Source of the DNA: Micavibrio sp. UBA2705
GTDB lineage: Bacteria > Pseudomonadota > Alphaproteobacteria > Micavibrionales > Micavibrionaceae
Assembly: GCA_002354205.1 (NCBI GenBank)
Contig: DELD01000047.1
Span: forward strand, 7,064-27,202
Length of the DNA stretch: 20,139 bases
Reading direction: 5' to 3'
The notes under the pieces were generated by a model, which worked only from the letters and a program-made list of their open reading frames with translations, searched no databases and had not been told where the DNA came from. A program made the position numbers and the translations under genes. This document shows positions 1-5,776 of this stretch, in pieces. Position 1 is the first letter of the stretch, and every line of letters starts with the position of its first letter.

Positions 1-1364
1 GCGCTTGGTAATTCTGGTTCTGCATTAATATTTTGGGTCAGGGCGTTGAGGATGTCGTTATCATCCATAATTTCGCCATCTGAGGCCAAGTCCTTGGCGG
101 ATATGGATGATGTTTCGGCGGCAAAATCTTCAACAGCATCATCAGGCGCTTGCGCTAGGCTGTTTTCAAGTGCGCCGGTAACATCATCTTCAATATCTAA
201 GGCAGCGTCATCTAAAGATATGTCCTCCAGCTCATCAGATTGCGCATCGTCCATGGCTGGCGGGGTGGGCTCTAATGGTTGTGATTCTACTGGGGCATCT
301 GCGACAAGGATGTCGTCTGCATATGCCGCATCTTCATAATCTTGTGCTGGAGAGCCTTGAGCAAGGGGTAGGGATTCGTCAATTAAGGCCTCAATATCCA
401 TCATGGGGTCGATATCGTCCTGCGCAATTTCAATGGGCGTTTCAGCGGAGGGCGTCATTTCCTCGCTAACGCTTCCGGCTGCAACGGCATCTGCGGCGGC
501 TTCAAGGGTTGGCTCAGCTATGGCGCTCGCGGCAGCTATGCTTTGTTCGACGGCGTCTATTTCTTCTGGCTGCGGCGTGGATACTTCATCAATAAGTTTT
601 GCAAGCGCATCATCTTCATCTGCGTCAGCAAGCTCGACTAAAGTATCTGATGTAACGTTTTCTTGTGTTGGGGGCGTGTATTCCGGTGGGGTGAGTATGT
701 CCACCAGCTGTTGCGGCGGCTCTTCGTTTTGTATTCCTGCGGCTATTTCGATAGGGGTGTCTGCGGCAAAAGCCTGTGCCTCGGCCTTCATCGTGTCAAG
801 GTCAATGGTGTTTGCTTTTTCGGCGTTAAATGATTTGAATTCGTCAATAACGCTAACGCAAAGGGACATGCGCGCTTCGGCAACGGCTGTTGATTGGATG
901 GGTAATTTTAAAGCGGCAGCGCCATCATAAGAAATAACTATAAACTCGCCGCTATATAAGGGGGCTAAATCGGTGTCCGCATGATTAAGGGTGGCGTTAA
1001 TTTGCGTATTATCGCTTGCCGACAGATTTGTAATTGGCGTGCCGTCGAATGACAGGCCGGTAATTTTTGCGTCTGCTGGAGGGATGTTCGCAATGTTGAT
1101 ATGCGCCTTACCCGTGATGTCACTTGAGATCCTGACTTTAATGTTTGGATTATAGCTGCGCTGTAAAAGGCAGACTGGGTTAAGCGCGGTGGCCTTGTCT
1201 GTGACGGACCAAGGCGTATTAGGGTTATATAGGCGAGGGTTTTGTGTTGCGCCCTGCGCAGATAGAGGCATACCCGCCAGAAAAACAAGCGCAGCGGTGG
1301 TTAAGAGCGTTAAGGGCGTCTTGCGATAGTTACGCCGTGTTTTGTTGTTAGACACGATAGGCAT
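1..1364 (-). CDS. Secreted protein of unknown function with long acidic tail (3' end outside window)
   Basis: The minus strand stays open without a stop from an ATG at 1364 to the window edge, giving 454 codons plus two bases, so the C-terminus is missing. Residues 1-38 look like a Sec signal peptide: a basic start (NNKTRRNYRKT), a hydrophobic stretch and a likely cleavage after SAQGA. The next part, to about residue 175, resembles a small beta-rich domain with only two cysteines (C65 and C169), which could form a disulfide. From about residue 185 onward the sequence is low-complexity, rich in Ala, Asp, Glu and Pro, and probably disordered. I do not recognise the family. A purine-rich stretch (AAAGAGAT) lies just before the ATG. 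The start at 1364 is preferred because a later in-frame ATG (codon 32) would remove the signal peptide. It diverges from the pilus-related pair. Coding capacity is clear; function is unknown. Confidence 0.8.
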   Translation of the reverse strand, partial: MPIVSNNKTRRNYRKTPLTLLTTAALVFLAGMPLSAQGATQNPRLYNPNTPWSVTDKATALNPVCLLQRSYNPNIKVRISSDITGKAHINIANIPPADAKITGLSFDGTPITNLSASDNTQINATLNHADTDLAPLYSGEFIVISYDGAAALKLPIQSTAVAEARMSLCVSVIDEFKSFNAEKANTIDLDTMKAEAQAFAADTPIEIAAGIQNEEPPQQLVDILTPPEYTPPTQENVTSDTLVELADADEDDALAKLIDEVSTPQPEEIDAVEQSIAAASAIAEPTLEAAADAVAAGSVSEEMTPSAETPIEIAQDDIDPMMDIEALIDESLPLAQGSPAQDYEDAAYADDILVADAPVESQPLEPTPPAMDDAQSDELEDISLDDAALDIEDDVTGALENSLAQAPDDAVEDFAAETSSISAKDLASDGEIMDDNDILNALTQNINAEPELPS

Positions 1365-1697
1365 ATATCTCTTTATACTGAAGACCTCTTAGACGTTTTA
1401 TTAGATAGACCGCCTTGTTAAACACAAGGGATCAAATAAGGTGTGTAGCATGTTTATGTGTGCATTGTAAAAGTCTACACACACTATGCGCAGATATATA
1501 GTAACATAAAACAAAAACTATAAAAGTTAATTCAAGGTTTTTTTTGCTCTGCTTGTATGTTTTTTGGTTTATGTTGATGCGCTTTAGGTTACATGTTTCA
1601 AAAATTAATAAAAAACGAGATGCAATGCGTTTTGAAATCATATAAACTAATGGCAAGTTAGTTCTGTTTATTTTTCATTTTTAAAGTTGAGATTGAT
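1365..1697. other. AT-rich divergent intergenic region
   Basis: This 333-bp spacer lies between two divergent genes. It holds a small dyad, CCTTGT-TAAAC-ACAAGG (1413-1429), a wider inverted repeat (1441-1448 with 1475-1482) and a promoter-like site reading rightward. It also has long T- and A-rich stretches. I see no convincing gene in it; a minus-strand reading frame at 1432-1656 has no protein-like composition. Confidence 0.6.
1474..1502 (+). promoter_or_regulatory. Candidate sigma-70-type promoter for the pilus-related pair
   Basis: A -35-like TCTACA (1474-1479) and a -10-like TATAGT (1497-1502) are separated by 17 bp. This would give a 5' leader of about 190 nt before the first rightward gene. 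The right arm of an inverted repeat overlaps the -35. This is a pattern match by eye in AT-rich DNA, so it is only moderately supported. Confidence 0.35.
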
Positions 1698-2324
1698 ATG
1701 GTTTTGTTGTTAGACAAAGGGTCTAAAGATATGTTTTGTACTTTGGGTAGATGTTTTTTCATCGTACTTTTTCTGGCTATATGCGCGCCGAATGCGGCGA
1801 TGAGCGCGGAGAAAATGATTGCGATCACTGACGATGCTTCATCTGGTTTAGATGTAGTTGAAACATCGCAAAGTGATGATGTTATCAAGATGTTGCCTGA
1901 CAGCCCCATGGTTGTGAAACTTGATGCGGATGTCGCTAACATATTAATTGGTAATGATTTATACCTTAATATCTTCCCAGATTCGCGCAGAACCTTGATT
2001 CTTATGCCATTAGTGCCTGGGGCAACATTTTTTAAAGCGCTTGATGAAGACGGCAACATTATTGCAGAGAAACGCGTTATTGTTGCGTCCCCCAAAGAAG
2101 AATATATCCGCGTTAGACAAGCTTGTGGCGCTGATGATGAATTATGCAGTTTCCAGTCAATTTATTACTGCCCTGATATGTGTCACAATGTTTATGATTA
2201 TTCTAACAATGAGCGTATCAACCAAAATGAACAAATTCGCAATAAAGACGATGAAGATAAGGGCGATGATAACAGTAATGATCCGCCTGAGCTTTCTGAC
2301 GCTGCTGAAAGCGTGCCACAGTAA
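1698..2324 (+). CDS. Exported protein with pilus-formation N-terminal domain (CpaC/RcpA N-terminus type), no secretin domain
   Basis: The product has 208 residues. A hydrophobic segment (about 19-30) followed by AAMSA looks like a signal peptide. Residues about 65-140 match the pilus-formation protein N-terminal domain that precedes the secretin domain in CpaC/RcpA: LPDSPMVVKLDADVANILIG, then SRRTLILMPLVPGATFFKAL and the ending VIVASPKEEYIRVR. No secretin domain follows. Instead there are four cysteines (C143, C150, C158, C162) and an Asn/Asp-rich tail. The gene sits 58 bp before a TadD-like lipoprotein, which supports a role in the periplasmic part of Flp/Tad pilus assembly; this role is inference. 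The start could instead be the ATG at 1731, which has AAAGGG nine bases upstream and still begins a signal peptide; the 1698 ATG has only a weak GAG site. Confidence 0.85.
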   Translation: MVLLLDKGSKDMFCTLGRCFFIVLFLAICAPNAAMSAEKMIAITDDASSGLDVVETSQSDDVIKMLPDSPMVVKLDADVANILIGNDLYLNIFPDSRRTLILMPLVPGATFFKALDEDGNIIAEKRVIVASPKEEYIRVRQACGADDELCSFQSIYYCPDMCHNVYDYSNNERINQNEQIRNKDDEDKGDDNSNDPPELSDAAESVPQ

Positions 2325-2382
2325 GTAAGACACAGTAAAAACATCGTTTTGTATCTTCAGAATATTAAAGAAAGTTTATGTT

Positions 2383-3099
2383 ATGAATTCTAAGTCCCTC
2401 TCTTTATTAGTATTAAGCACCGCTATGGTTTCATTATCGGCCTGTGGTGCGCATACCGATAGTCCCATGACGCAAGTTGATATGGCGATTGAGCGTGCAG
2501 GGAAGCATGCGGCAGCGCTGCAAGATCCAGAAAAGAAGCTGGCTGTGTATGAGCGTATATACAAACAAAACCCCAAAAGCGCCAAGGCGGCAACAGAATA
2601 TGCCAGCCATTTAAGAAGACAGGGCCGCATTTCACAGGCCGAAGCCGTGTTGACTTTATTTGCAGAGCTTCCTGATGCGCCGTCTTCTGTTTATTCAGAA
2701 TTTGCGGCGATTAAGCTTGCTTCTGGTGAACATGCCTCTGCGGAGATTTATGCGAAGGAGGCCTTATCAAAGCAAGATGGTGATAGCTTTGCTTATCACA
2801 CTTTGGGAATCGCATTGGATGGTTTAGGGCGATATAAAGAAGCAGAAGAGGCTTTCCGCTCTGCGCTTGATAACTGGGAAGGCAACCCTGTGCCTGTGAT
2901 GAATAATTTGGCCTTAAACCTTGCAACGCAAGGTTATATTGATGAATCGATTTCTATTTTGGAGCGCGCGAAGACATTAGAGCCTGAGCGTACAGAGCTT
3001 GAAAGAAATTTGCGCATAATCAGAGCGTTAAATGAAAATAGCGCAGCATATTTCCCTGAACAAAATATTCCGCACCCGACAAAAAAACCTGAAAAATAG
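2383..3099 (+). CDS. TPR-repeat lipoprotein, TadD-like
   Basis: This 238-residue protein begins with a hydrophobic signal and a lipobox (LSAC, Cys21), so it is probably processed by signal peptidase II and anchored in a membrane facing the periplasm. The mature part is helical with several tetratricopeptide repeats from about residue 45 to 215. Clear units are AYHTLGIALDGLGRYKEAEE and NNLALNLATQGYIDESISIL, the latter very like the TadD proteins of Flp pilus loci. TadD is thought to help assemble the outer-membrane secretin. The gene follows the pilus-domain protein on the same strand, so the two probably form an operon. AAAGAAAG precedes the start as a weak ribosome binding site. A two-codon ORF (ATG TTA TGA, 2378-2386) overlaps the start codon. 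Lipoprotein and TPR calls are firm; the TadD assignment is by similarity in style and context. Confidence 0.85.
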   Translation: MNSKSLSLLVLSTAMVSLSACGAHTDSPMTQVDMAIERAGKHAAALQDPEKKLAVYERIYKQNPKSAKAATEYASHLRRQGRISQAEAVLTLFAELPDAPSSVYSEFAAIKLASGEHASAEIYAKEALSKQDGDSFAYHTLGIALDGLGRYKEAEEAFRSALDNWEGNPVPVMNNLALNLATQGYIDESISILERAKTLEPERTELERNLRIIRALNENSAAYFPEQNIPHPTKKPEK

Positions 3100-3116
3100 A
3101 AAGACATAGTATTTTT

Positions 3117-3135
3117 TAGGCATTTTTAATGCTTA
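3117..3135 (+). terminator. Possible weak terminator after the TadD-like gene
   Basis: TAGGCATT (3117-3124) and AATGCTTA (3128-3135) pair over 8 bp, including one G-T pair, with a TTT loop. A run of eight T lies about 15 bases further on rather than directly after the stem, so it is not a textbook intrinsic terminator. Confidence 0.3.
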
Positions 3136-3161
3136 GGGGAATCTTGTGTTTTTTTTGTGTT

Positions 3162-3193
3162 TAACGGGATTAAGTTTACTTAATCTAACGTTA
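3162..3193. repeat. Two-part inverted repeat
   Basis: GATTAAG (3168-3174) and CTTAATC (3179-3185) form a perfect 7-bp dyad around a TTTA centre. They are flanked by a second matching pair, TAACG (3162-3166) and CGTTA (3189-3193). It could be a hairpin or a protein-binding site. No partner is known. Confidence 0.5.
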
Positions 3194-3250
3194 CGCGCTT
3201 TTTTTCTGTGCGCTGCACAACTAAATGTTGCATTTTAACATAAATAATAA

Positions 3251-3279
3251 TTGACATAAACTTGCGTTAATGTTAACTA
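3251..3279 (+). promoter_or_regulatory. Promoter-like site inside the non-coding region
   Basis: A perfect -35 consensus TTGACA (3251-3256) is followed after 17 bp by a poor -10 (TAACTA, 3274-3279). There is no rightward gene downstream before the convergent gene, so if active it would make a short RNA ending at the nested hairpin. The weak -10 keeps confidence low. Confidence 0.3.
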
Positions 3280-3358
3280 TTGCTTTGTTTAATAATATGT
3301 TTTGGATTGGTCTCCTTATCTATGTTGATATAGACGGTTTCTTATTAATTTAGGTGCG

Positions 3359-3448
3359 AAGCTATTATTAGACATCCCCACACAAACTCGTCCCGAATTG
3401 CTTTATTGCGGTTCGGGACAATTTGTTTGTGCCTAGAGGGAATAGCTT
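3359..3448. terminator. Large nested hairpin, probably bidirectional terminator
   Basis: The core pairs GTCCCGAATTGC (3390-3401) with GCGGTTCGGGAC (3408-3419) over 12 bp, with two G-T pairs on this strand and a TTTATT loop. Outside it, CACAAAC (3381-3387) pairs with GTTTGTG (3425-3431). Further out, AAGCTATT (3359-3366) pairs with AATAGCTT (3441-3448), touching the stop codon of the minus-strand gene. The T-rich AATTTGTTTGT after the core on the plus strand suits termination. The long symmetric extension suggests it may also be a structured RNA or a palindromic element. Confidence 0.65.
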
Positions 3449-5538
3449 TAGCTTAAATGCGGCGGCGGTGAAAGTGGCGATGCTTGAGAGCCGCGACTAT
3501 TGCTAGATGTCTCGAAATCTGGCGAAAACTTGACAATGCGCTTGGCGATATCTTTGCGAATGGATTCTGGCATATCATAAGAAGGGGCTGTAACTGGTAC
3601 AAAGCTATGGGAGAATTTATTCTTTAGCTTTGGCATGTCAAGCCGTTTGATGTGTCCGTTCTTAAATTCAACGGCAACATTAATATTACCAAAAATATCA
3701 CGCTGAACGCCGATATAGTTTTCATTTTTTGTATCTTTGCCTGAATGGCTGTTGCGGTAATATTCAATATTACGCTTACGGCTGAGGATATTTTGATTTT
3801 GTTCGGTGTCATCGCGGCTTTGAGTGTATGGCTGCGTGCCGCTATGTGTTGCTGATCTATTTAGAGCCTGCGAAAGCGCTTTTTTATCAGGGGATTGGTT
3901 CATAAGTTCTTGATTTACAAGACCTAGGCAGTGATAAATAATGGGCGACGCATTGGGCTTGTGGCCTAAAATTGCGTTCATAGTTTGCTGTTCTGTCACG
4001 TCTACAAGCTGCACGATTGAATCCGTTAGCTCAGGGTGTGCGATAAACAAGCTGTTTAATTCAGTTGTGCGCTGCGTATTGGCGTGAGTATGTTTTAAAT
4101 TGGGATAAATATTCGTATCTATGGCTTGGTCATAAATCAGTCCTTGCACTTCTTTCAATATAGAGGCTTCGCGACAACTTTTAGGACTAACTTTTGTTTT
4201 GTTGCCGATAATCAATTCTATGCGTTGGTCTATTTGTTCTGCTAAGGCGTGAATGCTGCTTTCTGCCTGTGTCCAATTTTTCACCGCTTTGTTCGCGGCA
4301 AACTCGATTTGTTCTAGCAGGGTTTCGTTCAGCTCCTCGCAATTTATGCCGTTTTTTGTGGCGTTTAAAATGGTTTGGGCTGTGTTCTGTACGGTAAGGG
4401 CGGCAGATAAGGTTTCTGGCCTCTGGTCAGACAGCATCATGTTCAAAACTGTTTCACGCGGCACGAGCCCTTCGTTTGCAGCGTTTTGGAAACCTCCATT
4501 TTCAGCGCAGTTTCTGTGAATATAGCTGCATATATTATAAAGGAAGTTGGCGTGAAAACGCGCTGTTAATGTTGGCCTTGGCACATTGAGTAAGTCATCG
4601 GCCTTGTCCATAAGAACATGTGTGACGTCATTGGCATCCATTATTGATTGCGGCAGGATTTGTAATTCAACCAGTGACCCACGCTGCGTATCATCTGTCG
4701 GTAGGGCGAATTTCTGAAAAAATACGCGATGTCCTGTCATTTTCTTTGGCGCGATGATCCTGTTGTCTTCTAGGGTCGCGCCCAAATTCTGATCGGAGTT
4801 CTGGTGGATGGCGCTGTTGGGGTTGTGATGCGATGCGTTTTTTATAAAGTCATAAACCTGCTGGTCTGGACATACTATGCGCGCGCGCTGCATGTCGGTC
4901 AGCAGCTCCTTTTTAAAGGGAGCGTCTGGTGTTTGCGGCGATTTATAATCGCTGAATAACTTGCTATAGCTGCTATAGGGTGATTTGAGGCATGCCCTGA
5001 ATAAAGGCGTCTCTAGGGCGAAACGGTCATCATTGCCGTGGTCTTTTTCTAAAGGTGCGCCACTTACATTTAAAGGGTGCTTTAGGTAATAATCTTGAAA
5101 AGCAGGGAAATCATAAATTTTAGCAGTGTTTTTGTGCAGCGCCGTCCATTGGTCTAAAATCTGTTCGGCTGTGGCGTAGTTTTGTGTAAGATGCGTGATC
5201 TTATCGCTATAGCTATAGCATAAATATGCGGTAATCTCATTAAGGTCATAGGCTGCGATTTGTGCTTTTAATGCCTCTGATTGACTATCCGCGATGATGC
5301 TTTGTTGTAAAATATCTTGTGTTTTCTTCGTGCCTAATACGCTTTGGTTCAAGGCGATGATGTGGCGGATGAATTTCGGCGCTGTTTGTGCAATATCTTG
5401 CAGCATATCTGTGAAATTATGCGCGGCCTGCGCAGGTTTCTGCGCGCCTTCAAATGAAATAAGCTGCCCGTTGGTATTTATAAAGTGAGCGCTATGTTCT
5501 GCTGCGCTGTTGAATGTGTTGTTTGGGGCTTGGGTCAT
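3448..5538 (-). CDS. Large protein with a divergent RelA/SpoT-type nucleotidyltransferase domain
   Basis: I take the ATG at 5538 (696 residues), with AAGG six bases upstream; the frame also allows a TTG start at 5595 without a visible binding site. I recognise no full-length family. A central segment fits the alarmone-synthetase fold of RelA/SpoT proteins, numbered from the ATG: KSPYSSYSKL (185-194) matches the conserved Lys/Ser/Tyr segment, DMQRARIV (215-222) the metal-binding Asp followed by an R-I strand, GHR (269-271) the GYR position, and VELQI (290-294) the catalytic Glu strand, followed by a helix with THVLMDK. No HD hydrolase motif (HDxxED) and no TGS or ACT domain is visible. The flanking regions are mostly helical, and the tail ends in a Ser/Pro-rich stretch. 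It diverges from a type I exporter. Whether it makes (p)ppGpp, a related nucleotide, or is catalytically dead cannot be told. The gene is certain; the domain is probable. Confidence 0.7.
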   Translation of the reverse strand: MTQAPNNTFNSAAEHSAHFINTNGQLISFEGAQKPAQAAHNFTDMLQDIAQTAPKFIRHIIALNQSVLGTKKTQDILQQSIIADSQSEALKAQIAAYDLNEITAYLCYSYSDKITHLTQNYATAEQILDQWTALHKNTAKIYDFPAFQDYYLKHPLNVSGAPLEKDHGNDDRFALETPLFRACLKSPYSSYSKLFSDYKSPQTPDAPFKKELLTDMQRARIVCPDQQVYDFIKNASHHNPNSAIHQNSDQNLGATLEDNRIIAPKKMTGHRVFFQKFALPTDDTQRGSLVELQILPQSIMDANDVTHVLMDKADDLLNVPRPTLTARFHANFLYNICSYIHRNCAENGGFQNAANEGLVPRETVLNMMLSDQRPETLSAALTVQNTAQTILNATKNGINCEELNETLLEQIEFAANKAVKNWTQAESSIHALAEQIDQRIELIIGNKTKVSPKSCREASILKEVQGLIYDQAIDTNIYPNLKHTHANTQRTTELNSLFIAHPELTDSIVQLVDVTEQQTMNAILGHKPNASPIIYHCLGLVNQELMNQSPDKKALSQALNRSATHSGTQPYTQSRDDTEQNQNILSRKRNIEYYRNSHSGKDTKNENYIGVQRDIFGNINVAVEFKNGHIKRLDMPKLKNKFSHSFVPVTAPSYDMPESIRKDIAKRIVKFSPDFETSSNSRGSQASPLSPPPHLS

Positions 5539-5686
5539 TTTTACCTTATCTGAGTGTATATTCTCAGCATATTCTATCCCTAAATACTTTAGCAATTGTT
5601 AATATGGTGTGAGGTAATATGAATGCACGGGATTTTACGCTCTAAATTGACGCGTATGAGGCTCGAGATCAGATGCGTTATCAGCA

Positions 5687-5715
5687 TTGTGAGTATAGCG
5701 CGGTCATGATATGAT
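5687..5715 (+). promoter_or_regulatory. Candidate promoter for the ABC exporter
   Basis: TTGTGA (5687-5692) and TATGAT (5710-5715) lie 17 bp apart and read toward the exporter gene, leaving a leader of about 55 nt. It overlaps the opposing promoter candidate. Confidence 0.45.
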
Positions 5716-5720
5716 GTAAG
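5692..5720 (-). promoter_or_regulatory. Candidate promoter for the RelA/SpoT-like gene
   Basis: On the minus strand, CTTACA (5715-5720) and TATACT (5692-5697) are 17 bp apart. Transcription would start near 5685 and leave a leader of roughly 145 nt before the ATG at 5538. Both elements fall within the opposing exporter promoter candidate. Confidence 0.4.
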
Positions 5721-5776
5721 ATGTGCGCGGCTCTGCGCATTTCCAATATTTCTTTTATATTTAACACGGTAGCCCG

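Larger units (their letters stand above)
3100..3447. other. Non-coding region rich in dyads between convergent genes
   Basis: No protein-coding frame is convincing in these 348 bases. They contain a hairpin shortly after the TadD-like gene, a second dyad, a promoter-like TTGACA site and a large nested hairpin, each listed separately. The amount of ordered structure is more than two convergent genes need for termination. Confidence 0.6.

Noticed and set aside
46..930. Two Ser/Ala-rich plus-strand reading frames (46-339 and 403-930)
   Set aside because: They are the antisense of the acidic-tailed minus-strand gene, whose frame stays open across the whole stretch with a signal peptide. Asp/Glu/Ala codons read backwards give Ser/Ala-rich peptides.
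1432..1656. 74-codon minus-strand reading frame in the AT-rich spacer
   Set aside because: Its composition is not protein-like, it has no ribosome binding site, and it lies in DNA that looks regulatory.
2378..2386. Two-codon ORF (ATG TTA TGA) overlapping the start of the TadD-like gene
   Set aside because: It is too short to separate from chance in AT-rich sequence, so it is only mentioned with the gene.
3286..3448. 4.5S/SRP RNA or 6S RNA in the structured non-coding region
   Set aside because: The conserved SRP RNA core (GGUCAGG and AGCAGC segments) is absent, and the structure is too short for the 6S rod with a central bubble.
5539..5595. TTG start adding 19 residues to the RelA/SpoT-like protein
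   Set aside because: No ribosome binding site precedes the TTG, while the ATG at 5538 has AAGG at good spacing.
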